From a bacterium (lineage in GTDB: Bacteria > Bdellovibrionota > FAC87 > UBA2466), in the NCBI GenBank assembly GCA_022842225.1, contig JALHPX010000168.1:1-6945 (forward strand): DNA of 6,945 nt, given 5' to 3'. Positions 1-6,293 of this stretch are shown here, in pieces. A program made the translations under genes and the position numbers. The first letter of the stretch is position 1. Each line of letters opens with the position of its first letter. The notes below the pieces were generated by a model. It worked only from the letters and a program-made list of their open reading frames with translations. It had not been told where the DNA came from and did no database searches.

Positions 1-1
1 A

Positions 2-1159
2 TTAATCGGAACAGGTTTGGTCGAAGTGGAGCTCTTGGCCGATCGCCCCTTGGAAATTCGCAGCGGCATGTTTTCGGATAGCGTCCCACAGAAATTCTAT
101 GGCGTTGCCAGTTTCACGCGCGGCCGCGGCGATATGCATCCATGGCAGGCAGTGCCCGATGTTTTGGGACTCTCCTTGGGGCTCGATATTGGCGGGCGCT
201 GGGTGGCGCTGACGATGACTGCTTCCGCCGGAGCGTTTGGAAAAACGCATTTGGAATTCTCCGATTTAGCGGGGTTCACTGGCTTTGCCGGGTCTTGGGC
301 GCGTTACCTCACCGGCTGGGCCCCGTCGATTGTCCAGTCGGCAGCCGGCCGATTGGGGGGTATGGCGGGTGAGGGACTCTTTATTTTGCGCCACCCGATC
401 TCAGGTTTTTTTGTTCTGGCGCCAGCAACCATTAACAACGGGCCTGTTCGTTCCTCTCCTTATTTAGGTTACGGCAATGTTGGTTTTGGCTCAGGCCACG
501 CTTACCTCTTGGACGAGTCTGTACCCCTCAATCAAAGACGTGCTTTCAAGTACGGCGTGCGTCTCGTCGATAACGAAGCGAATGCTCAGATCTTAAAAGA
601 ACGCGCGGGCTGGTGGAATTACACCAAGGCCGCCTTTCAGGGCGTCCTCAAATCGCAGGCGATTTCCGAGGATTTTAAACGTTGGAATCGGCTGCGCGAT
701 ATCGAATTCGAACTTTATATCCAATTGGACGACCCCTTCACGCCTTCCAATACTCCTATCGAAGATCCGCGTAAGCGCTGGAAAACGGATGTCATTCCCG
801 TCGCGCGGATCAAGCTGTTGCAAGAATTACCTGTCACCGATCGTGGTCAGGGCGGCGCTCTGGCGGATGTAAACCTCGCTAACGACGTGCGCACATTCGC
901 CGACAAAATGAGCTTTAATCCCGGATTCGGAATGCATATTCCCCTGGGCGATCTGGGAGTAGGCCGCGCAGTGGGGGCCGTGATGGGCCGTCCGCATCCT
1001 GGCAGTCCGACCGGGAGTGAAGCGGGGAGCTATTGGAGAAGCCAGCAAATACGGGGCGCAGTCGGTTTCTCGTCGGGCGATTTAGAGATGGCGGAAATTG
1101 AGGCGTTTACTCGCCAGTTAAGTGCTCTGCACGGTAGGTATCAATCACACGGGCCTTAA
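2..1159 (+). CDS. Catalase-like heme-binding family protein, C-terminal part (5' end outside window)
   Basis: The frame is open from the left edge (first full codon at 2) to TAA at 1157-1159, giving 385 residues. The TTG at 17 is internal by homology, so I treat the gene as 5'-partial. The order of motifs fits the catalase-like (SrpA/y4iL-type) family. A beta-barrel start, GTGLVEVELL, corresponds to the family's 'GHG..KAEFEV', so the distal heme His should lie just off the window. 'FTRGRGD' and 'PDVLGLSLGL' correspond to 'RFSNG.GD' and 'PDVRGMALK'. 'RRAFKYGVRL' then leads to 'PIEDPRKRW..DVIPVARIKL' and to 'FNPGFGMHIPLG' (residues 305-316), the counterpart of 'FNPW...HRPLG'. After PLG the family usually has 'INRAR..VY'; here it reads DLGVGRAVGAVM with no Tyr, so the proximal ligand may be missing or shifted. 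Heme binding and peroxide turnover are inferred from family. The GMC oxidase gene follows 30 nt downstream, suggesting a shared transcript and peroxide detoxification next to an oxidase. Confidence 0.72.
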   Translation, partial: LIGTGLVEVELLADRPLEIRSGMFSDSVPQKFYGVASFTRGRGDMHPWQAVPDVLGLSLGLDIGGRWVALTMTASAGAFGKTHLEFSDLAGFTGFAGSWARYLTGWAPSIVQSAAGRLGGMAGEGLFILRHPISGFFVLAPATINNGPVRSSPYLGYGNVGFGSGHAYLLDESVPLNQRRAFKYGVRLVDNEANAQILKERAGWWNYTKAAFQGVLKSQAISEDFKRWNRLRDIEFELYIQLDDPFTPSNTPIEDPRKRWKTDVIPVARIKLLQELPVTDRGQGGALADVNLANDVRTFADKMSFNPGFGMHIPLGDLGVGRAVGAVMGRPHPGSPTGSEAGSYWRSQQIRGAVGFSSGDLEMAEIEAFTRQLSALHGRYQSHGP

Positions 1160-1189
1160 CAGAGTTTACGTCGGTTTTTTGGGGTGTTT

Positions 1190-3148
1190 ATGTTGGGAAT
1201 CTACAAGTGCTTATTACTCGTGGTTTTGGGTTTTAGTTTTTCACTGCAAGCCCGAGAAATCTCAAGCTGCGAATTACTCACAAGAACAGCAGGTTTGGAT
1301 TACGACTACATCGTCGTAGGTGCGGGAGCAGGCGGCGGTATTGTTGCTTCCCGATTGGCTCAAGCCGGCCACAAAGTCTTAGTGGTCGAAGCAGGTGATC
1401 GTAAGCTGCCCATCGAATCCCAAGTCCCGGCGTTTCACGGACTTGCTTCAGAAACTCCCGCGGTTGCACTCGATTACAGCACGGCCCATTATGCGGACAG
1501 CACACAGGCCAAAGCAGACCCCAAATACGACGATAAATTAGAAGGCATTCTTTATCCACGCGGCGAAGGCATTGGCGGCAGCACATTGGTCAACGCCATG
1601 ATCTCTGTACTTCCCCACGCGGGTGATTGGGATCGGATTGCGCAAGCAACGGGCGATGCCTCGTGGTCCGATAGTCAGATGTCGCGCTATTGGTCGGAGA
1701 AAATCGAGAACAACCGCCATCGCCCCGTGCTGCGTTTTTTACATTGGGTTGGCGAAACGCTCGGGATTTCGGCGTTAAAGAACGGCGGCGGGCATGGATT
1801 TAAAGGGTGGCTGACTGTTTCGCAGCCGCGTTGGGATGTGCTTTTAGGTTTAGCGTTTGGCGACAGGCAGTTGCGCAAAGTTGTTTTGGCGACGGAGAAA
1901 TTCGTACGCCCGCGGACAGGCGGATTAACGCACTTTTTGCGACGAGCGCTTTCGTTCTTCGATCCCAACGATCGGCGTTCCGTCGCACGGGGAGAAGAAG
2001 GTTTGGTGATCACTCCTCTCGCCGTGAAGGAAGGCCGGCGCAATGGCGTACGCGACTTGCTGTTAAAAACTTCCAACGAGCATGCGGAAAATCTGCATAT
2101 CGTTACTAATGCGCTGGCGGGGAAAGTGTTGTTTCAGAACAAGCGCGCCAACGGCGTTGAGATTATTTTCGGCAAGAATCTAGGCGGAGCGGAAGATGAG
2201 CAAGCTGGCAGCGTGGAAGGCTCCACCAGCGTCTACGCCACTAAAGGCGTCATTCTCGCCGCGGGCACGTTTGAAACACCCAAGCTCTTAAAGCTCTCCG
2301 GCATCGGCCCCAAAGCCGAGTTGGAGGCGAACGGCATTGAAACGCTCGTCGATTCCCCGGCGGTGGGAACGAATCTGCACGATCGTTATGAGGTCCCAGT
2401 GATTTCTAATTACCGCAACCCATTCTCGCTTTTGCAAAATGCAGGGTTTACTCCGTCGGCGACGGATTCGCTATTCAATCAGTGGCGCACTTCGGGCAAA
2501 GGGATTTATGCTACCAATGGCGTGATTGTGGGAATGATTGTTCGCTCCGATCCGGCGCTGGACCAGCCAGACCTCTATATCTTCGGCGTGCCGGGATCTT
2601 TCCCGGGTTACTACCAAGGCTACTCGGCGGATTCGACTCAGCGAAAGGACACTTTTTCCTGGGTTATTCTCAAGGCCCGCACGGCCAATCGGGGCGGCGA
2701 GGTGCTATTGGCTTCGTCGGATCCGCGTGTGCAACCCAAAATCAATTTCCATTATTTTACCGAAGGTAAGGACGCAGACGGCAAGCCTGTCGGCATGCAA
2801 GACGAAAAGGCGGTTGCCGAGGGGGTAAAGATTGTCCGCGAACTCAATGCCAACCTAGGCGATATCATTTCGCAGGAAGCCTTCCCCGGCCAAGCGGTCG
2901 TGACCGACGAAAATATCCAGCAATGGGTGCGCAATGTCGCCTGGGGACACCACGCCACCGGAACGGCCGCTATCGGCAAAGTCGTGGATAATCGCTTAAG
3001 GGTCATTGGCACCGAGGGCCTTTGGGTCGCCGACGCCTCTGTCTTCCCCGACATCCCCGGCTTCTTCATCGCTTCGTCCGTCTTCATGGTCGGTGAAAAG
3101 GCGAGCGATATGATTCTTGAGGATTCTGCAAAAGACGCGGGCAAATAA
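1190..3148 (+). CDS. Exported GMC-family FAD-dependent oxidoreductase
   Basis: This 652-residue protein belongs to the glucose-methanol-choline family, which oxidises alcohols, sterols or aldehydes with FAD, often reducing O2 to H2O2. I chose ATG 1190 over the in-frame GTG 1184 because GGGG at 1181-1184 is a usable ribosome-binding site for it. The N-terminus then reads as a Sec signal peptide (Lys6, hydrophobic residues 8-19, likely cleavage after SLQA at 21). The FAD dinucleotide-binding motif GAGAGG is at residues 44-49, ending with VVEAGD. GEGIGGST (125-132) is the N-terminal GMC flavin loop. GTFETPKLLKLSGIG (359-373) matches GMC signature 2. The C-terminal active-site motif is GHHATGT, with His588 as the likely catalytic base. 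The second active-site residue, usually His or Asn about 43 residues later, falls in PGFFIASSVFMVGEKA, which has neither. The substrate is unknown. No terminator is seen before the convergent tRNA gene that ends 15 bp away. Confidence 0.9.
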   Translation: MLGIYKCLLLVVLGFSFSLQAREISSCELLTRTAGLDYDYIVVGAGAGGGIVASRLAQAGHKVLVVEAGDRKLPIESQVPAFHGLASETPAVALDYSTAHYADSTQAKADPKYDDKLEGILYPRGEGIGGSTLVNAMISVLPHAGDWDRIAQATGDASWSDSQMSRYWSEKIENNRHRPVLRFLHWVGETLGISALKNGGGHGFKGWLTVSQPRWDVLLGLAFGDRQLRKVVLATEKFVRPRTGGLTHFLRRALSFFDPNDRRSVARGEEGLVITPLAVKEGRRNGVRDLLLKTSNEHAENLHIVTNALAGKVLFQNKRANGVEIIFGKNLGGAEDEQAGSVEGSTSVYATKGVILAAGTFETPKLLKLSGIGPKAELEANGIETLVDSPAVGTNLHDRYEVPVISNYRNPFSLLQNAGFTPSATDSLFNQWRTSGKGIYATNGVIVGMIVRSDPALDQPDLYIFGVPGSFPGYYQGYSADSTQRKDTFSWVILKARTANRGGEVLLASSDPRVQPKINFHYFTEGKDADGKPVGMQDEKAVAEGVKIVRELNANLGDIISQEAFPGQAVVTDENIQQWVRNVAWGHHATGTAAIGKVVDNRLRVIGTEGLWVADASVFPDIPGFFIASSVFMVGEKASDMILEDSAKDAGK

Positions 3149-3204
3149 CGAGGAGGGTTTAATTGGCTCCCGGGGACGGACTCGAACCGCCGACAGGGTG
3201 GTTA

Positions 3205-3427
3205 CAGTTGCTCCTCATGTTTCCATGGGGTCTGGACTATCTCATCACCCAGGATACTTTCGTATCCGGAGGGTGTCGGGCGCTAATGGGGCTTATCGCT
3301 GCGCTACTCATCCCCTAGTCTCTGCACGTTTCTGGCTACCGATATCTTACGCTTTGCCAGACTTCGCTCAGGATTACCCTTCTCTTTAATTGCTTAAAGT
3401 AGGGAGGGCTTCCCTGAATTCACCCGA
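3205..3427 (-). ncRNA. Group I ribozyme catalytic core (P3-P9)
   Basis: The helices can be drawn in canonical order on the minus strand. P3 is TCGGGT (3427-3422) with GCCCGA (3281-3276). P4 is CAGG (3416-3413), inside an AATTCAGGGAAGCCC P-like element, with CCTG (3372-3369) in the Q element AATCCTGAGCGAAG. P5 ends in CTTTAA-GCAA-TTAAAG (3399-3384). P6 is TCTGGC (3361-3356) with GCCAGA (3336-3331). P7 is GACTA (3320-3316), in the R element GTGCAGAGACTA, with TAGTC (3239-3235). J8/7 is ATGAGA. P8 is 3275-3246: CACCC/GGGTG enclosing GGATAC-GAAA-GTATCC. P9 is 3230-3213, CCCCATG-GAAA-CATGAGG with one mismatch. P8 directly abuts P3', as in known folds. The Q element resembles the bacterial tRNA (IC3-type) introns, while the 34 nt between P7 and P3' is reminiscent of P7.1 insertions. 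Confidence 0.92.
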
Positions 3428-3760
3428 TTTTTCAATCCGCTTTTCAGCGGAAAGCTGCGTTTGAGCATGAAGTTCTCTGTGGCAATTGGCACAAACCAAA
3501 ACACATTTCTCTATCTCAGCCTGAATCTTTATCCAGGACCGGGTGTAACCCTTGTCCGAAAGACCAAAATCCTTCTGAGAAGCATCAGTGTGATGGAATT
3601 CAAGTGCTTCGATACAGCGGTTGTAACCGCACATCTGGCACTTGCCGCCCTTGAATTCGACAGCCATCTGTCGAACCTTGCGCCGTCGCTTCTTGACCGC
3701 TTCGAGTAAGTACTCTCTTCGATCGGCGTAACGTCGTCGCTCCACTCTAGGTTGCTTCAC
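3386..3760 (-). CDS. HNH homing endonuclease encoded within the group I intron
   Basis: This is a 124-residue HNH nuclease if it starts at GTG 3760. Two zinc-knuckle Cys pairs are visible, CQMC (41-44) and CANC (90-93), bracketing ALEFHHTD (His56/57) and ANCHRELH (Asn92, His94, His98), which supply the HNH catalytic and metal residues. A basic N-terminus (RRR at 8-10, KKRRRK at 23-28) probably contacts DNA. Its expected job is to cut intronless tRNA-Asn genes and promote intron homing. The start is uncertain. The frame stays open upstream through GTG 3772, which straddles the splice site, to TTG 3790 in the tRNA D loop. GTG 3760 is the first start wholly inside the excised intron, and GTG 3745 is another option; none has a well-spaced ribosome-binding site. 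The last residues (about 113-124) are encoded by ribozyme helices P4-P5, and the stop codon TAA (3388-3386) lies in the P5 stem. Confidence 0.85.
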   Translation of the reverse strand: MKQPRVERRRYADRREYLLEAVKKRRRKVRQMAVEFKGGKCQMCGYNRCIEALEFHHTDASQKDFGLSDKGYTRSWIKIQAEIEKCVLVCANCHRELHAQTQLSAEKRIEKSGEFREALPTLSN

Positions 3761-3805
3761 GCCCTTCTTCACAGCCACCTGCTCTACCAACTGAGCTACC
3801 CGGGA

Positions 3806-3976
3806 CCATTAAGACCACGGAGTTTGGCAAACTGGGGCGGTATTGTAAACGGCGATTTTTACACCCCTAGCCAGAACTGGCGTAGGTTGTCCCGGCGCGT
3901 CTTCCTGATTGAGTCGCGACCTGAAAGCATGCTAACCCAGGGATCAGATAGTTTTTACAAAAGGGTAGGGGGTAAG
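3806..3976. promoter_or_regulatory. Divergent intergenic region between tRNA-Asn and the M49 peptidase gene
   Basis: These 171 bp must hold promoters for both neighbours. On the minus strand TACAAT (3847-3842) is a fair -10 box, placing a start about 30 nt upstream of the tRNA 5' end, but no good -35 is spaced from it. The same bases form part of a perfect inverted repeat, TGTAAA-N8-TTTACA (3844-3863), which could be an operator. For the peptidase gene, TTGAGT (3909-3914) is a possible -35 with a poor -10 (GCTAAC, 3931-3936). AGGGGG just before ATG 3977 is its ribosome-binding site. All promoter calls are by eye and weak. Confidence 0.3.
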
Positions 3977-6223
3977 ATGAAGTCGTTTGCGTTGTTTATA
4001 TCTATTTTATCTAGTGTGAGTTTTGCGGATGCCAGCACTCCGCCCGCATCGACCAATCGTTATTTCCAGGAAACATTTGGTAACAATTACGTCGTCAAAG
4101 TTTTCCTCGATGATTTCGACAAGCTCAGTCTTCAAGACAAAGAGTTGTCGTACCACTTCAACGAGTTCTCCAAAGCTACGCGCGACCTGAGTTTTATTCA
4201 GGCGCACCCCCAAGGTTTAGAGATTCGCAATTTTATCGAAGACCTCTACACCAGTTACAAAGTTCTTAAGGCCGAAAAGAATTTCAATCCCTCGGTGCTT
4301 ACCGCCATCGAAGAGTATTTAAAAACGTATTACCTCTGGCACGGCCCCTATGTTTGGGGTGGTCAGAATAAAATCGTCATGAATCTCACCGATAAGAAAC
4401 TGCGTCGTGCCGTGCGCTTGGTGGAGAGCAAATCGGGTGCTGTGACCGAGGAGCAACTCGATAAGTACGTGAAAACGATTCTCGATCCGGACCACGAGTC
4501 CTACGCCAAAGGGCCCAATGGCGAGTTAGGTACGCAGACGTTTTATCAAGCAGGCCTCCGCCTCGACGAGATCCGCGAATTCCGCGAGACGAAATACCCG
4601 CACCGCTACACGCCGGGAAATTCCTATCTGTCGCGCGGTAAAGAGGGCAAAATCGAAGAGTCGTTTTTCCGCACCGGCGGCAAAGATCTCCTCTTGCCTC
4701 CCGCGATGCCGGAGCAAGCTCAATTCGATAAATACCAAACCGAGATTTCGGATCTCGAAGCAGCCATGAAGAAAGAGGGCCTCAGCGTTGCCGAAGTCGA
4801 AGGCTATGAGAAGCAAAAGGCCAAGTTGGAAGAAAAACGCGACCGCCTTTACTTCGAGTGGGTTGAATTGATTCTCGACGCATATCTCAAGGGTAAGTCG
4901 GGCGTTTTTGTGAAGGGCGATGTCGAAGAAGGCCTCTACGCCAAGGAACTCAAAAAAGGCATGCCGCATTTGCAAGCCGCTATTGATCTTCTGCCCATGG
5001 GCTACGACAAAGCGTCGTTGGAATTTACCAAGCGCGCCCTCGAGAGTGCCGATTCCAACGCCGTTTACGTTTACGCCGCTGCCATTGCGGCGAATAAATC
5101 GACGGGTGCCGTGCGCCTGGCCGCTGGATTCGGCGATAACTATTCCGATCCACTGGGCCATACTTCAAATTGGACCAGCTGGGTGTTCCAAACGATCAAA
5201 AGCGATTTAGTGAAGCAGGTCACAGAGCCCGCAACTATTCTCGCGCTGCAATCGTCGATTCCTTGGGATCGACAGTTTGATAATCCCAAGCCGGTCGCCA
5301 ATACGACTTTGATCGATTGGCAATTATCAGTGGGCGGACTTTGCCCCGCTTGCCCTGGTGGATTTAACACCGCGGACGATCACTTGGGCCGTTTTGCTCC
5401 GTCGCTCTCGACGATTGTCGTTAACTGGACCACCGCGCGCAGCCAAGGCGCGCCTCCAGGAGCCGCTGGTGAATTCTTCTTAAAGAAAGACGATCGCGAT
5501 CGCATGGATAAGAGCCTGCCAGAAATGGGCAAACTCGCCATCGTGCTGCATGAGTCCCTGGGCCACGCGATAGGCATGCGCAAACCTAATTTTGCCGTCG
5601 ATATTAGCCCCCACGGGCAGATGTTGGAAGAGGCGCGCGCGGAAGGTGCTGCCGCTTACTTTATGGGCGATCCAGAAGTGATGAAGATCGCTGGCATCAA
5701 TGACGACGATTTGAAGGTTTACTACCTAGACTTCGTAACTGACGCGATGCTGATCACTTTAAACCGCATCCCCGAAGGCGACACCGAATACCGTCGTCCG
5801 CACGAGCGCGCGTTTAACTTGATCTCGCGTTACCTCGTTGCGGGCAACTACGGCATTAAAGTTACCAACGAAAAAGGCGATGCCTGGAAGTCCGGCGATA
5901 AAGTCTATTTCGAAGTCACCGACACCGCGAAGGTGCGTGAGGGCTTAGGCAAGTTGCTGGCGGAACTCATGCAAGCCATCGGTAAGGGCGATAAGACCAA
6001 AGCCGACGAATTGGATTCCAAGTACGGCGGAGTGCACGACTCCACGTGGATGAAACAAGCGCAAACACGTGCGGCTGCTGTCGGCTACAAGCCGCAGTGG
6101 GTTGGGTTGTTACCCGAGCTCAAAGCAGTAGAGAAGGCAGGGAAAATCGAAGATGTCACCGTGTGGCACGACGATAGTTTCTTGAAGCAGCAGCTCCGTT
6201 TCTCCGGCAAAAAATTGCCCTAA
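3977..6223 (+). CDS. Exported M49-family metallopeptidase (dipeptidyl peptidase III-like)
   Basis: This 748-residue protein is a zinc exopeptidase that, by family, removes dipeptides from the N-termini of short peptides. The zinc motif HESLGH (residues 525-530) is the HExxGH form distinctive of M49, with His525 and His530 as ligands and Glu526 as catalytic base. The second family motif EEARAE (551-556) corresponds to EECRAE of DPP III, with Glu552 as third ligand. The length is close to the family's usual 670-740 plus a leader. ATG 3977 is chosen because AGGGGG precedes it and a Sec signal peptide follows: Lys2, hydrophobic residues 4-16, cleavage near ADA at 17-19. The open frame continues upstream into the tRNA gene, but that extension is not coding. 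Classical DPP III enzymes are cytosolic, so export is notable and suggests peptide scavenging in the periplasm or outside the cell. CPAC (456-459) could form a disulfide. The gene appears monocistronic and ends at the terminator at 6237. Confidence 0.9.
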   Translation: MKSFALFISILSSVSFADASTPPASTNRYFQETFGNNYVVKVFLDDFDKLSLQDKELSYHFNEFSKATRDLSFIQAHPQGLEIRNFIEDLYTSYKVLKAEKNFNPSVLTAIEEYLKTYYLWHGPYVWGGQNKIVMNLTDKKLRRAVRLVESKSGAVTEEQLDKYVKTILDPDHESYAKGPNGELGTQTFYQAGLRLDEIREFRETKYPHRYTPGNSYLSRGKEGKIEESFFRTGGKDLLLPPAMPEQAQFDKYQTEISDLEAAMKKEGLSVAEVEGYEKQKAKLEEKRDRLYFEWVELILDAYLKGKSGVFVKGDVEEGLYAKELKKGMPHLQAAIDLLPMGYDKASLEFTKRALESADSNAVYVYAAAIAANKSTGAVRLAAGFGDNYSDPLGHTSNWTSWVFQTIKSDLVKQVTEPATILALQSSIPWDRQFDNPKPVANTTLIDWQLSVGGLCPACPGGFNTADDHLGRFAPSLSTIVVNWTTARSQGAPPGAAGEFFLKKDDRDRMDKSLPEMGKLAIVLHESLGHAIGMRKPNFAVDISPHGQMLEEARAEGAAAYFMGDPEVMKIAGINDDDLKVYYLDFVTDAMLITLNRIPEGDTEYRRPHERAFNLISRYLVAGNYGIKVTNEKGDAWKSGDKVYFEVTDTAKVREGLGKLLAELMQAIGKGDKTKADELDSKYGGVHDSTWMKQAQTRAAAVGYKPQWVGLLPELKAVEKAGKIEDVTVWHDDSFLKQQLRFSGKKLP

Positions 6224-6236
6224 TCAAAACAAAAAA

Positions 6237-6269
6237 GCCCACGGTGTCATCGGCACCGTGGGCGCTTTT
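6237..6269. terminator. Bidirectional rho-independent terminator
   Basis: A perfect 10-bp stem, GCCCACGGTG (6237-6246) with CACCGTGGGC (6254-6263), closes a 7-nt loop. On the + strand it is followed after GC by TTTT, serving the peptidase gene that stops 13 nt upstream. On the - strand it is followed by six Ts, then G and four Ts (6236-6226), serving the Ig-like gene whose stop lies 30 nt away. It is the stronger terminator for the minus-strand gene. Confidence 0.93.
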
Positions 6270-6293
6270 AAAATGGCTTTCGTTTAGCCTGAC

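Larger units (their letters stand above)
3205..3770 (-). mobile_element. Group I self-splicing intron (566 nt) carrying an HNH homing endonuclease gene
   Basis: The intron begins at G (3770) after exon U35 and ends with a G (3205, the omega-G) before exon U36, as group I introns require. Its 5' two-thirds carry the HNH gene and its 3' third is the ribozyme core. A tentative internal guide is GCAACC at 3755-3750. It could pair with exon GGCTGT, including the required G-U at the splice site but with one A-C mismatch, so P1 is less certain than the core. The nested endonuclease gene indicates an intron that can home into intronless copies of the same tRNA site. What cannot be judged here is whether it still splices or moves. 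Confidence 0.93.
3164..3805 (-). tRNA. tRNA-Asn(GUU) interrupted in the anticodon by a group I intron
   Basis: Read on the minus strand, the 5' exon is 3805-3771 (35 nt) and the 3' exon is 3204-3164 (41 nt including encoded CCA). Joined they make a standard 76-nt tRNA. The acceptor stem TCCCGGG (3805-3799) pairs perfectly with CCCGGGA (3174-3168), and the discriminator is G (3167). The D arm is GCTC-AGTTGGTA-GAGC. The anticodon stem GGTGG (3779-3775) pairs with CCACC (3201-3197). The T arm is GGCGG-TTCGAGT-CCGTC. The only join giving a 7-nt loop and obeying group I splice rules is CTGT|TAA, which makes loop CTGTTAA and anticodon GTT. U1-A72 and G73 also fit bacterial tRNA-Asn. The alternative Thr (GGU) reading would require a 5' exon ending in G, which violates the group I U rule. 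The break lies between anticodon positions 35 and 36. A tRNA search that ignores long introns would miss this gene. Confidence 0.95.

Noticed and set aside
1687..2076. 129-codon minus-strand open frame inside the GMC gene
   Set aside because: It is a shadow of the GMC coding sequence with no start signal or family resemblance.
3117..3389. 90-codon + strand open frame running through the tRNA 3' exon and intron core
   Set aside because: It is antisense to tRNA and ribozyme sequence whose pairing explains the conservation, and the product resembles no protein family.
3164..3805. tRNA-Thr(GGU) as the identity of the interrupted tRNA
   Set aside because: It requires the 5' exon to end in G and the intron to end in T, against the group I rule. 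U1-A72 and G73 also fit Asn.
3752..3976. N-terminal extension of the M49 peptidase frame back to 3752
   Set aside because: It overlaps the tRNA-Asn 5' exon and the intron. A ribosome-binding site and a signal peptide at ATG 3977 identify the true start.
4526..5161. 211-codon open frame on the minus strand opposite the peptidase gene
   Set aside because: It lies wholly antisense to a well-supported gene, has no recognisable domain, and is explained by the codon bias of the sense strand.
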